Shown: positions 34,932 to 43,546 of the stretch, one piece after another | How the letters are laid out: each line of letters begins with the position of its first letter | Numbering within the stretch: the stretch's first letter is position 1 | Assembly: GCF_001306115.1 (NCBI RefSeq) | Contig: NZ_LGCL01000024.1 | Span: 62,001-126,000 of the forward strand | DNA: 64,000 nucleotides | Source of the DNA: Ornatilinea apprima | GTDB lineage: Bacteria > Chloroflexota > Anaerolineae > Anaerolineales > Anaerolineaceae | Direction: 5' to 3' | The notes under the pieces: model-generated | Databases searched by the model: none | What the model saw: the letters and a program-made list of their open reading frames with translations, nothing else | What the model was told of the DNA's origin: nothing | Made by a program: the position numbers and the translations under genes

Positions 34932-37900
34932 ATGAAGCACAGACTCGTCGCCCAATTTTTAGCCGCATGGATGATCGTTGCCCTTCTCTGGCCGGCCGGC
35001 GTTCCCGGCGCGGTATTCGCTCAAGAAACGATCTGGGTTGAGGTTGATACAGCCTCAGAATTTAACAATATCCGCGACAATCTGACCGCCAGCTATCGCC
35101 TGACGGCCGATATCGACCTGAGCGGCTATCCCAATTGGACACCCATCGGTACAGACGCTTCCCGCTTCACCGGCCAACTGGACGGCAACGGCAAAGTCAT
35201 CCGCAACCTGGGCCTCACCAACACCTCCACCGCTGACCAGGGATTGTTCGGCGTGATCGGCGCGGGCGGCAAGCTGACCAACGTGGTGGTGGAAAACGCC
35301 AACATCTCGGCCGGCAATACCGCCGGCATCCTGGCCGGGGCTAACTACGGGCAGATCAGCGCTTCCTCCGCCAAGGGCAATCTCTCCGGGCAAGACAATG
35401 TCGGCGGCCTGGTGGGCAGCAACGCCGGGCAGATCACCAACGCCTTCACCCAGGCGCAGGTAACCGGCAAAAACAACGTGGGCGGTTTGGCCGGTTCCAA
35501 CAGCGGCAGCGTGCAAACCTCCTACGCGGCCTCCGTGGTTTCAACGTCGGTCTTGAACAACTACCTGCAGTTTGACGGCGTGGATGATTACATTGAGATT
35601 CCCCATCAGTCCTACTACCTCACCGACAGCTTCACCATCGAGGCCTGGTTCGAGTGGGATGATGTGGGCACGGATAATGTGCAATTTATCACCGGCAAAG
35701 GATTCGAACAGTTTGAAATCCACACCGGCGGCGGTTCGGACGTTAACGGCATCCGCTTTATTCCGGTTTACCGGCCTAAAACCCTCTATGCAGATGGGAG
35801 AGCCTACCAGGATGTTAAAAACGTCATCCGGCCGGGCTGGTTTCACGTGGCAGCCGTATGGGACTATTCCACCCAGACCGCGCGGGTCTACATCAACGGC
35901 CAGCCGCAAGACATTTACCAGGCAGGTGTTAATGTCACAACTGAAGCGCCGGTGCCGCTGCTTCATCCGGAAACGAATCCCTACGCGGATAATTCGTTTA
36001 ATTTTCGAATTGGCCGCCGATCAGACGACTCTTTTCCCTTCAAAGGCAAAATCAGCGATGTGCGTTTTTGGAACACCGTGCGCAGCAGTGAGCAGATCTA
36101 CGCCGATAAAAACAAGCAGCTCGAAGGCGACGAAGCTGGCCTGATCGGCTACTGGAAGCTGGATGAAACTAGTGGAACGACGGCTATAGACAGCACCAGC
36201 CACCACAACGATGGAACCGTCTTCGGCGGCGCCACCCGCGTGCAAGAGACCGGCAGCAATTTTGGCGGCCTGGTGGGCCTGAACAGCGGCACCGTCACCA
36301 GCTCTTACTATGACTCGAGCATTTCCGGGCAATCAGACACAGGCAAAGGCGTTCCGCAGCCCACCAGCGCCATGCAAACCGCCAGCACCTTCAGCGGCTG
36401 GGACTTTACCACCCTCTGGAAAATCAACGAAGGCAGTTCTTACCCTTACTTCAACCGCTACACCTTGAGCTATTCCGCTGGTGCCAACGGCAGCCTGACC
36501 GGCAGTACGTCGCAAACCGTCAGCCCCGGCGGAACCGGCAGCCCGGTAACCGCCGTTCCGAGCACCAATTACAAATTTGACAAATGGAGCGACAACCTCA
36601 CCACCGCCACCCGCCAGGACGCCAACATCACCGCTTCCCTCAGCGTCAGCGCCAGCTTCCTGGAAGCTGTTCCCCCCACGGCCAGCATCCTTGTATCCGA
36701 TACCTCTCTCCTCGCCGGGGAGACCAGCTTGGTAACCTTCACCTTCTCCGAAGCGGTCAGCGGCCTGACCACCGCCGACCTGACCGTGGGCAGCGGCAGC
36801 CTGAGCGAACCGTCGTCTTCAGACGGCGGCGTCACCTGGACGGCCACCCTTACCCCAACCGCGAACATCAGCAATGCTGCCAACGTCATCACCCTCAATA
36901 ACAGCGGCGTGCAAGACCTGGCCGGCAACGCGGGCAGCGGCACTACCAATTCCAATACCTACGCCGTAGACACCATTCGCCCAACGGCCAGCATCGTTGT
37001 ATTCGATACCTCTCTCCTTGCCGGGGAGACCAGCTTGGTAACTTTCACCTTCTCCGAAGCCGTCAGCGGCCTGGCCACCACCGACCTGACTGTGGGCAGC
37101 GGCAGCCTGAGCGAACCGTCGTCTTCCGACGGCGGCATCACCTGGACGGCCACCCTTACCCCCGCCGCGGATACCAGCGATGACACCAACGTCATCACCC
37201 TGAATAACAGCGGCGTGCAAGACCTGGCCGGCAACGCGGGCAGCGGCACCACCGATTCCAATACCTACGCGGTCAACACCGTGCGCCCCACCACTGAATC
37301 CATCGTTGTATCCGATACTTCTCTGTCCATTGGCGAGACCAGCGCGGTAACCTTCACCTTCTCCGAAGCGATCAGCGGCCTGACCACCACCGACCTGACC
37401 GTGGGCAGCGGCAGCCTCAGCGAACCCGCATCTTCCGACGGCGGCATCACCTGGACGGCCACCCTCACCCCCGCCGCGGACACCAGCGACACCACCAACA
37501 CCATCACCCTGACGAACAGCGGCGTGCAGAATGCGGTTGGGAACGCAGGCAGCGGCAGCGCCAGTTCCAACAACTACGCCGTAGACACCATCCGCCCCAC
37601 AACCAGCATCGTTGTATTCGATACCTCTCTGGCCGCCGGGGAAACCAGCGCGGTAACCTTCACCTTCTCTGAGGCGGTCAGCGGCCTGACCACCACCGAC
37701 CTGAGCGTGGGCAGCGGCACGTTGAGCAGTCCCACTTCCAGCGACGGCGGCATCACCTGGACGGCTACCCTCACCCCGGCCGCGGATACCAGCGATGCCA
37801 CCAACGTCATCACGCTCGATAACAGCGGCATTGCCGACCTGGCCGGCAACGCGGGCAGCGGCACCACCGATTCCAACACCTACGCGGTCAACACCGTCAG

Positions 37901-40196
37901 CCCCAGTGTAACGGTTGAGAAGGCGGTTGGCCAATCTGACCCGACCAATACCAGTCCCATCCTGTTCACCGCCACCTTCAGCGAAGCGGTAACCGGTTTC
38001 AGCGCGGAAGATGTTTCCTTTGCGGGCAGCACTGCCCCCGGCACGCTGGCAGCCTCCATCAGCGGCAGCGGACCAGCCTACACCGTCTCGGTCAGCGGCA
38101 TGACCGGCCCCGGCACGGTGGTCGTTTCCATCCCGGCAGAGAAGGTTACCAACGCCGCGGGCAACAGCAACACTGCCAGCACCTCCGCCGACAACACCGT
38201 AGCCTATGACACAGCCGCCCCCACCGTTACCGTGGAAAAGGACAGCGCCCAGGCTGACCCGACCAACACCGAACCCATCCTGTTCACCGCCACCTTCAGC
38301 GAAGCGGTAACCGGTTTCAGCGCGGAAGATGTCTCTTTTGAAGGCAGCACCGCCCCCGGCACATTAACCGCCGAGATCAGCGGCAGCGGAGCGGTCTACA
38401 CCGTCTCGGTCAGCGGCATGACCGACTCCGGTACGGTCATCGTTTCCATACCGGCCAACGCGGCCGCCGACGCGGCTGGCAACCTGAGCGCCGCCAGCAC
38501 CTCCACCGACAACACCGTTGCCTATGACGTGAGCGCCCCCACCGTTACCGTTGAACAGGCCAGTGATCAATCCGACCCGGCCAACACCGGTCCCATCCGC
38601 TTTATTGCCACCTTCAGCAAACCGGTCAGCGGCTTAACCGCGGAAGACGTTTCCTTTACCGGCAGCACCGCCCCTGGCACATTAACCGCCGAGATCAGCG
38701 CCTTTTCCCCGTCGGGTGATCCACTGCCCGGCGGCGACCCAGACCCCGGCACCGAGCTGGCCTACACCATCTCGGTCAGCGGTATGACCGGCTCCGGCCT
38801 GGTTATGGTTTCTCTGCCGGCCAATGCCGCCGCCGACGCGCTCGGCAACCAGAGCGACGCCAGCACCTCCAGCGACAACACCGTAACCTATGACGTGAGC
38901 GCCCCCACCGTTACCGTTGAGCAGGCCAGCGATCAGGCCGACCCGGTCAACACCGGACCGATCCGCTTCACCGCCACCTTCAGCGAAGCGGTAACCGGCT
39001 TTACCGCGGAAGATGTTTCTTTTGCGGGCAGCACCGCCCCCGGCACATTAACCGCAACCATCAGCTCTGCCATGAAAGACGAAGAGCCGTCCGGCAGCGC
39101 CGCGCCCGGCGCGGATAAAGGTATCTCCAGCGCATCCCGCTACACCATCTCGGTCAGCGGCATGAGCGGCAACGGCACCGTCGTGGTCTCCATCCCGGCC
39201 AACCGCGTGCTGGACGCTTCGAGCAACCCCAACGCAGCCAGCACCAGCACCGATAACACCGTTACCTTCGACACGTCCACCCCCGAAGTGAGCATCCCCG
39301 GAATCCAGGTCGAATATACCGGCTCTGGCCCGGCCAGTTTTGGAGTGAATTTCAATAAGCCGGTATTCAACCCCGAAGGCCACAGCGACCCCGATGACGT
39401 AACCAACCCGGCCAACTACCTGCTGGTGAAAAACGGGCCCAACCAGCTCTTCGACACCCTCTCCTGCGCCGAAGGCCTGGCCCCCGATGACATCCAGTTC
39501 GCCGTCATCAGCGTGGACTACGACAGCGAAACCAACACCTCCACCATCCGTCTGGCCAGCCGCCTGCCGGTGGGAAGCTACCGCCTGTTTGTGTGCGGCA
39601 CCACCTCCATCGTTGACCTGGCCGGCAACCCCATCAACGGCGGTGAAGACGCGGTCTTCGACTTCAGCGTGCGCCCCGAACCCGAAAGCCTGCCCGAAAC
39701 CGGCTTTGCCCCGGGCAAATTCACCACCCTGCCTGCTCAACCGGCCAACCTGGCTTACGCCAGCAGCGGGCTGACGCTGTCCATCCCCGGCCTGGGGGTG
39801 CAGACCGCCATTGTGGGCGTGCCGCGCAGCGAGCAAAGCTGGGACGTCTCCTGGCTGGGCAGCCGCGCCGGTTATCTCTACGGCTCGGCTTACCCCACCT
39901 GGCAGGGCAACACCGTTCTCACCGGGCATGTGTGGGACGCCGACAACACCCCCGGCATCTTCGCCAACTTGAAGAGCCTGCGCTACGGCGACCCGCTGCA
40001 GATCATCACCGGCGGGCAAACCTACACCTATGAAGTGCGCGAGAACAACCTGATCAGCGCGCGCGGCGTCACCCAGGTATTTGAGCCCAAAGAGCAAGAC
40101 TGGCTCACCCTGGTAACCTGCGAGTCTTTCGACGCGCAAGAAGACAATTATCGCCTGCGCCGTGTGGTGCGCGCCGTACTGGTCAGTGTGGAATAG
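34932..40196 (+). CDS. Giant surface protein: GLUG, LamG, Ig repeats, LPETG and fused sortase domain
   Basis: This protein of 1754 aa starts at ATG 34932 (AAGGAGG upstream). The signal peptide is about 1-31, ending AVFAQ. GLUG repeats span about 100-195 (VGGLVGSNAGQITNAF type), LamG-like about 208-420 (YLQFDGVDDYIEIPHQS), another GLUG unit about 440, and an InlB-type repeat about 505-575. Four Ig-like repeats lie at about 583-990 and four of a second type at about 993-1450. LPETG is at 1587-1591, followed by a sortase domain at about 1605-1754 with His1666 (LTGHVW), Cys1730 (TLVTCE) and Arg1743/1744. It is an adhesin-like exported protein. The enzyme and its sorting motif being in one chain implies self-processing, cross-linking or housekeeping anchoring (inference). 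Confidence 0.9.
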   Translation: MKHRLVAQFLAAWMIVALLWPAGVPGAVFAQETIWVEVDTASEFNNIRDNLTASYRLTADIDLSGYPNWTPIGTDASRFTGQLDGNGKVIRNLGLTNTSTADQGLFGVIGAGGKLTNVVVENANISAGNTAGILAGANYGQISASSAKGNLSGQDNVGGLVGSNAGQITNAFTQAQVTGKNNVGGLAGSNSGSVQTSYAASVVSTSVLNNYLQFDGVDDYIEIPHQSYYLTDSFTIEAWFEWDDVGTDNVQFITGKGFEQFEIHTGGGSDVNGIRFIPVYRPKTLYADGRAYQDVKNVIRPGWFHVAAVWDYSTQTARVYINGQPQDIYQAGVNVTTEAPVPLLHPETNPYADNSFNFRIGRRSDDSFPFKGKISDVRFWNTVRSSEQIYADKNKQLEGDEAGLIGYWKLDETSGTTAIDSTSHHNDGTVFGGATRVQETGSNFGGLVGLNSGTVTSSYYDSSISGQSDTGKGVPQPTSAMQTASTFSGWDFTTLWKINEGSSYPYFNRYTLSYSAGANGSLTGSTSQTVSPGGTGSPVTAVPSTNYKFDKWSDNLTTATRQDANITASLSVSASFLEAVPPTASILVSDTSLLAGETSLVTFTFSEAVSGLTTADLTVGSGSLSEPSSSDGGVTWTATLTPTANISNAANVITLNNSGVQDLAGNAGSGTTNSNTYAVDTIRPTASIVVFDTSLLAGETSLVTFTFSEAVSGLATTDLTVGSGSLSEPSSSDGGITWTATLTPAADTSDDTNVITLNNSGVQDLAGNAGSGTTDSNTYAVNTVRPTTESIVVSDTSLSIGETSAVTFTFSEAISGLTTTDLTVGSGSLSEPASSDGGITWTATLTPAADTSDTTNTITLTNSGVQNAVGNAGSGSASSNNYAVDTIRPTTSIVVFDTSLAAGETSAVTFTFSEAVSGLTTTDLSVGSGTLSSPTSSDGGITWTATLTPAADTSDATNVITLDNSGIADLAGNAGSGTTDSNTYAVNTVSPSVTVEKAVGQSDPTNTSPILFTATFSEAVTGFSAEDVSFAGSTAPGTLAASISGSGPAYTVSVSGMTGPGTVVVSIPAEKVTNAAGNSNTASTSADNTVAYDTAAPTVTVEKDSAQADPTNTEPILFTATFSEAVTGFSAEDVSFEGSTAPGTLTAEISGSGAVYTVSVSGMTDSGTVIVSIPANAAADAAGNLSAASTSTDNTVAYDVSAPTVTVEQASDQSDPANTGPIRFIATFSKPVSGLTAEDVSFTGSTAPGTLTAEISAFSPSGDPLPGGDPDPGTELAYTISVSGMTGSGLVMVSLPANAAADALGNQSDASTSSDNTVTYDVSAPTVTVEQASDQADPVNTGPIRFTATFSEAVTGFTAEDVSFAGSTAPGTLTATISSAMKDEEPSGSAAPGADKGISSASRYTISVSGMSGNGTVVVSIPANRVLDASSNPNAASTSTDNTVTFDTSTPEVSIPGIQVEYTGSGPASFGVNFNKPVFNPEGHSDPDDVTNPANYLLVKNGPNQLFDTLSCAEGLAPDDIQFAVISVDYDSETNTSTIRLASRLPVGSYRLFVCGTTSIVDLAGNPINGGEDAVFDFSVRPEPESLPETGFAPGKFTTLPAQPANLAYASSGLTLSIPGLGVQTAIVGVPRSEQSWDVSWLGSRAGYLYGSAYPTWQGNTVLTGHVWDADNTPGIFANLKSLRYGDPLQIITGGQTYTYEVRENNLISARGVTQVFEPKEQDWLTLVTCESFDAQEDNYRLRRVVRAVLVSVE
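36678..37905 (+). repeat. Four tandem Ig-like coding repeats, type 1 (about 306 bp)
   Basis: Copies begin near 36678, 36983, 37290 and 37601, each with VxDTSLxxGETS, TFTFSEAxSGL, LTVGSGSLSEP and DGGxTWTATLTP. DNA similarity is very high, indicating recent duplication or homogenisation. Confidence 0.85.
37908..39285 (+). repeat. Four tandem Ig-like coding repeats, type 2 (about 316-377 bp)
   Basis: Copies begin near 37908, 38224, 38543 and 38908 with (S/A)PxVTVE(K/Q), FTATFSEAVTGFxAEDVSF and SVSGM. Copies 3 and 4 carry Pro/Gly/Ser/Asp-rich insertions (PSGDPLPGGDPDPG; a segment with DEEPSGSAAPGAD) in the same loop. Confidence 0.85.
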
Positions 40197-40225
40197 CCAG
40201 CCCCACTATCTGAAAGAGAGATAAA

Positions 40226-40270
40226 ACCGCCGGGTTTTCTGGCAGCGCCAGCCGCCCGGCGGTGTTTTTT
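40226..40270 (+). terminator. Intrinsic terminator of the surface-protein gene
   Basis: ACCGCCGGG (40226-40234) pairs with CCCGGCGGT (40255-40263), followed by G and six Ts. It lies 30 bp after the stop codon. Confidence 0.9.
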
Positions 40271-40298
40271 AACCTGCCCCACCCGCCGTGCAACCCTT

Positions 40299-40304
40299 TA
40301 TAAT
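40299..40304 (+). promoter_or_regulatory. Putative -10 element (TATAAT)
   Basis: A TATAAT lies 28 bp before the TTG start of the nucleotidyltransferase, directly after the preceding terminator. The -35 is not clear. Confidence 0.45.
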
Positions 40305-40331
40305 CATTAAAGAACCAAAAGGAGCGCAGCC

Positions 40332-40730
40332 TTGTCCGTTTCCCCCTTTCTGCTAAACTTCACCGCCTGGGCGCAAAGCCAGCCCGACGTGCTGGCCGCC
40401 GCCCTGGTTGGCTCGCACGCGCGCGGAACGGCCAGCCCAACCTCCGACGTAGACCTGGTGATTCTGGCGCGCGATCCGCAAAGATATCTCAACGACCAGT
40501 CCTGGGTCAATCGCTTTGGCGAGCTGCTTTGCTCCCAAATGGAAGACTACGGGCGGCTCACTTCGCTGCGCGTGTGGTATCAAAGCGGCCTGGAAGTGGA
40601 GTTCGGCCTCACTGGCGCGGACTGGGCCGCCCGGCCGCTGGACGCGGGCACGCGGCGGGTGATCGAAGACGGTATGCGCGTTTTGTTTGAACGCCAGCCG
40701 CTGCTCAGCCCATTCCAACCCATAGAATGA
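40332..40730 (+). CDS. Nucleotidyltransferase-domain protein
   Basis: This 132-aa protein uses a TTG start at 40332, supported by AAGGAG seven nt upstream. ALVGSHARGTASPTSDVDLV is the GSxxxG...D.D motif of the pol-beta nucleotidyltransferase superfamily, with both metal-binding Asp residues. VEFGLTGADW later supplies the third acidic position. Free-standing proteins of this type transfer nucleotides to small molecules or proteins. No HEPN partner gene is adjacent, so a MNT/HEPN toxin-antitoxin pair is unlikely. Confidence 0.8.
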   Translation: MSVSPFLLNFTAWAQSQPDVLAAALVGSHARGTASPTSDVDLVILARDPQRYLNDQSWVNRFGELLCSQMEDYGRLTSLRVWYQSGLEVEFGLTGADWAARPLDAGTRRVIEDGMRVLFERQPLLSPFQPIE

Positions 40731-40838
40731 TTCCTCTCGCCCAACAACCCGGCAGCGCAGCGGGCGTTGCTAAAGTTGATAATTAGTGCTAAATTAGTCA
40801 TATTCGGATTTGGTGATTCCTAACGAGAGGAAAAACTC

Positions 40839-41312
40839 ATGCAGAAGATTACCCCCTCCCTGTGGTTTGACAGCAACGCCGAAGAAGCGGTTGCTTTCTA
40901 CACGTCCATCTTCAAAAACTCACAGATTGACGCCGTCTCCTATTACGGAGAAGAAGGCCCCGGCCCAGCCGGCACGGTGATGACCATCGGCTTCACCCTC
41001 GACGGGCAGCAGTTCGAGGCCATCAACGGCGGCCCCTACTTCTCCTTCACCCCGGCCATCTCCTTCACGGTCAACTGCCAGGACCAGGCCGAAGTGGACG
41101 CGCTGTGGGACGCGCTCTCAGCCGGCGGTTCTACCGAGCAGTGCGGCTGGCTGAAAGACAAATTCGGCCTCTCGTGGCAGATTGTGCCCACCGTGTTGGG
41201 CGAAATGATGCAAGACAAAGACCCACAAAAAGTGCGCCGCGTGACCAAAGCCATGCTGCAAATGGTCAAACTCGATATCGCTCTGCTTAAACAGGCCTAC
41301 GAGCAGGGCTGA
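40839..41312 (+). CDS. VOC-family (PhnB/3-dmu-9_3-mt-like) protein
   Basis: This 157-aa protein contains ITPSLWFDSNAEEAVAFYTSIF, TIGFTLDGQQFEAINGGP, FSFTPAISFTVNC and WLKDKFGLSWQIVP, the classical pattern of the PhnB-like vicinal-oxygen-chelate family, usually annotated as VOC protein. It is soluble and may bind a metal. The substrate is unknown. GAGAGG precedes ATG 40839. Confidence 0.88.
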   Translation: MQKITPSLWFDSNAEEAVAFYTSIFKNSQIDAVSYYGEEGPGPAGTVMTIGFTLDGQQFEAINGGPYFSFTPAISFTVNCQDQAEVDALWDALSAGGSTEQCGWLKDKFGLSWQIVPTVLGEMMQDKDPQKVRRVTKAMLQMVKLDIALLKQAYEQG

Positions 41313-41352
41313 TCGCGGGTACAATCACCAGAAAACCGGAGGGAAATTCATC

Positions 41353-41928
41353 ATGCCGCCCCGCAGTCCGCAAGAAATGATGGCCGCTGTCGCCGCCAAC
41401 CTGCAGCAGCGCACCGGCCGCAGCCTGTCCGAATGGGTAGAGCTGGTCAACGCCAGCGGCATCGATCCGCTGGATCAGAAAGCCGTGCGTAACTGGCTGA
41501 AAACGCAGCACGGCGTGCCGCAAAACTCGCAGTGGGAAATTGCCGAAACAGCCGCCTGCGCGGCAGGCTGGGTGCGCCCCAGCGTGGAAGGCTACATCGA
41601 CTCGCAGTACACCGGCCCCAAGGCGCACCTGCGGCCGCTCTTTGACCGCCTGCGCGAAATCATCGAAGCCCTGGGCGATGACGTGCGCGCCGAAGGCCGT
41701 TCCACCTACACACCCTTTGTACGCCGCCGCCAGTTCGCCGCCGTGGCCGCTGCCAGCCGCGCGCGCATCGAGGTGGGACTGCGCTTCACCAACCCGCCCG
41801 CCTCGCCGCGCCTTTCCCCGGCCAAAGCGCCCGGCCAGGCCACGCATAAACTATCCGTCAGCTCGCTGGAAGAAATTGACGAGGAGGTCGCAGCCCTGCT
41901 GCGCGAGTCGTACGAACAGAACGGATAA
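41353..41928 (+). CDS. DUF4287 + DUF5655 protein
   Basis: This 191-aa protein has DUF4287 at about residues 6-70 (AAVAANLQQRTGRSLSEWVE, QKAVRNWLKTQHG) and DUF5655 at about 80-185 (HLRPLFDRLREIIEALGDDV, YTPFVRRRQFAAVAA, IEVGLRF, HKLSVSSLEEIDEEV). This two-domain combination is widespread in bacteria and its function is unknown. GGAGGG precedes ATG 41353. Confidence 0.85.
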   Translation: MPPRSPQEMMAAVAANLQQRTGRSLSEWVELVNASGIDPLDQKAVRNWLKTQHGVPQNSQWEIAETAACAAGWVRPSVEGYIDSQYTGPKAHLRPLFDRLREIIEALGDDVRAEGRSTYTPFVRRRQFAAVAAASRARIEVGLRFTNPPASPRLSPAKAPGQATHKLSVSSLEEIDEEVAALLRESYEQNG

Positions 41929-41936
41929 TTTTGTTG

Positions 41937-41942
41937 TATAAT
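41937..41942 (+). promoter_or_regulatory. Putative -10 element (TATAAT)
   Basis: TATAAT lies 9 bp after the DUF5655 stop and just before a terminator-type hairpin; it would drive the 42021 gene through that hairpin. Confidence 0.4.
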
Positions 41943-41955
41943 GAATGCATCAATC

Positions 41956-41997
41956 ATTCGCAACCCTGAGGCGAAGCCTATCGGGTTGCGAATTTTT
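41956..41997 (+). terminator. Intrinsic terminator or attenuator
   Basis: ATTCGCAACCC (41956-41966) pairs perfectly with GGGTTGCGAAT (41983-41993), with five Ts at 41993-41997. It terminates the DUF5655 unit. Because a TATAAT precedes it, it could also attenuate the next gene. Confidence 0.85.
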
Positions 41998-42020
41998 ATT
42001 TCCACAGGAGGGAAAATCGT

Positions 42021-42311
42021 ATGGAAGACAATTCGTATTCACTCGCTGGTCTCAAAGTAACCGCCATGGTCTACGCCACGGTGCGGTCGGTGGTGGAGCA
42101 TGTGCGCCAGACCGGCCACCTGCCCGAGAAGATCACCGCCGGTGGTCTGCACATTGCCATGCGCGTGCTGATGGAGCAACGCGGCCGCGACCCGGTACTC
42201 AACGAGAAGGAGCAAATGGTGCTGGAAGCCATTCTGCGCGACCGGCGCCTGCCCGGCGGCGGCGTGGTCTTTGTAGACCCTGAACCTGGGCCGGAGAAAG
42301 ACGGCCAGTAA
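42021..42311 (+). CDS. 96-aa protein of unknown function
   Basis: This protein starts at ATG 42021 after GGAGG. It has an N-terminal helical half (SLAGLKVTAMVYATVRSVVE) and a middle with LHIAMRVLMEQRGRDPVLNE. The C-terminus ends with VVFVDPEPGPEK. No membrane helix, cysteine motif or known family is seen. It sits alone between two hairpins. Confidence 0.65.
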   Translation: MEDNSYSLAGLKVTAMVYATVRSVVEHVRQTGHLPEKITAGGLHIAMRVLMEQRGRDPVLNEKEQMVLEAILRDRRLPGGGVVFVDPEPGPEKDGQ

Positions 42312-42341
42312 GCCAACAGCCATTCATTGCTGAAGGAATCA

Positions 42342-42383
42342 GATCAGCGCTCGACGGAAGGAAAAACCCGTTGAGCGCTGATC
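42342..42383. terminator. Long inverted repeat between convergent genes
   Basis: GATCAGCGCTC-GACGG (from 42342) and CCGTT-GAGCGCTGATC (to 42383) form a 16-bp stem with one mismatch. There is no clear T-run, but its position between converging units suggests a bidirectional terminator. Confidence 0.5.
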
Positions 42384-42425
42384 GCGTTAAACGCACAGGT
42401 CCGCTGTTGTGCCGCGCGCGTTTTG

Positions 42426-43256
42426 TCAAACTTCAAGCACCGACCCGGCAGGGAAGCTCTTCACCCGGCTGCCCAACCGGCTGAGCAGCAGCTGAAACGC
42501 GCTGTCGCCGGTGCAGTGATTGAGATAAAAATCGGTTTGGGCGTAATCCGCTTGAAACACGCTCACCACATGCTCCAGATAAGCCTCATCCGCGCCCACC
42601 AGATGCGTGCCGCCAACAATGGTCAGCACGGGCTCGTGAAAGACGCGCTTAACATGCTGGAGGGTGTTGAGGATTCCGGCGTGGCAGCAGCCGCAAATCA
42701 CCACCAACCCCTGCTTTCGTTTCAGCACCAGAGAAATATCGTCGCGGTAAGGATCATGCTGCCAGCCCTCTGGCGTGCGGATGAAATGGTGCGCGCTCGA
42801 GCCTTGCGGTTCGGGCCTCTCAGTGATTTCTCCCGTCATCCACAGCCCCGGGAGAATCTCCAGCGGTTGGTCGCTGAGCTGAAGATTCGCTTTTTGCATG
42901 GGTTCGATGTGTTTCTCTTCCAGCCCAATGGAGGTGTATTTGCCGTGGCGCAAAGAATAGCGCGCCTGAAAGATGTCTGTGTGAGCATACAGAGCCACGC
43001 CGGGGTTTTTAGAAAGGATACTATTCAAACCGCCGGTGTGGTCATAATGGGCGTGGCTCAACGCCAGCGCGTCCACATCCTCTGGGTGCAGTCCCAGCAT
43101 CTTCATGTTGTGCGCCAAAACCGCCTCGCTTTGCCCGGTATCAAAAAGCAGATTGCCGTGATCCGTTTCAATCCAAAAAGACAGCCCGTGCTCACCCAGC
43201 AGGCCAGACTGCTCTTTGACAGCATTATCAATCACACAAATGATTTTGATCGCCAT
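42426..43256 (-). CDS. MBL-fold protein of the dihydropterin RFA-P synthase-like type
   Basis: This 276-aa protein has LALSHAHYDHTGGLNSIL as the metal motif, GNLLFDTGQS before it, and VVICGCCHAGILNTLQH and VGGTHLVGA in the second half. These place it in the MBL group that includes 7,8-dihydropterin-6-methyl-4-(ribofuranosyl)aminobenzene-5'-phosphate synthase, usually found in anaerobes. It is the last gene of the long minus-strand operon. The exact substrate here is uncertain. Confidence 0.85.
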   Translation of the reverse strand: MAIKIICVIDNAVKEQSGLLGEHGLSFWIETDHGNLLFDTGQSEAVLAHNMKMLGLHPEDVDALALSHAHYDHTGGLNSILSKNPGVALYAHTDIFQARYSLRHGKYTSIGLEEKHIEPMQKANLQLSDQPLEILPGLWMTGEITERPEPQGSSAHHFIRTPEGWQHDPYRDDISLVLKRKQGLVVICGCCHAGILNTLQHVKRVFHEPVLTIVGGTHLVGADEAYLEHVVSVFQADYAQTDFYLNHCTGDSAFQLLLSRLGSRVKSFPAGSVLEV

Positions 43257-43309
43257 AATTCTTTTCCTTTTTCCGGTACCTTTACCGCTTCAAGATCACT
43301 TCTTCCGCT

Positions 43310-43537
43310 TTATTGCTCGGTGAGCTTGCGCAAGCACACAGAACAAATCGACAGATGATGATGAATGGCTGCTTGAATTTTGTCCGTCATGGCGCCCATT
43401 CTGACCAAATCGGTATCATAATCCAGAAGAATAAAACATTCTTCACAGGTTAACTCCAGAGGTTCTTTCCCCTCCTGGATCAACATTAACAGCTCCCACA
43501 AAGGGCGATTCGTTTCCGCTTCCACAGTTTTTGACAA
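43310..43537 (-). CDS. 75-aa Cys-rich probable zinc-binding protein
   Basis: This protein starts at TTG 43537, nine bp after the CBS-protein stop. It contains TCEECFILLDYDTDLV and HHLSICSVCLRKL: two CxxC pairs with adjacent histidines, resembling anti-sigma zf-HC2-type zinc-binding helices. A metal-binding or regulatory role is inferred. The ribosome site is weak, so translation may be coupled to the upstream gene. Confidence 0.65.
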   Translation of the reverse strand: MSKTVEAETNRPLWELLMLIQEGKEPLELTCEECFILLDYDTDLVRMGAMTDKIQAAIHHHLSICSVCLRKLTEQ

Positions 43538-43546
43538 TAGGACAAC

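Noticed and set aside
36819..37934. A 371-codon minus-strand Gly/Ala-rich frame opposite the Ig repeats
   Set aside because: It is a shadow of repetitive GC-rich coding DNA on the other strand.
36678..39285. CRISPR-like periodicity
   Set aside because: Repeats are about 300 bp, in frame and encode Ig domains; there are no 20-40 bp repeat-spacer arrays anywhere in the window.
40332..40730. MNT antitoxin of a HEPN/MNT toxin-antitoxin pair
   Set aside because: The GSxxxG...DxD motif fits the superfamily, but no HEPN gene lies on either side.
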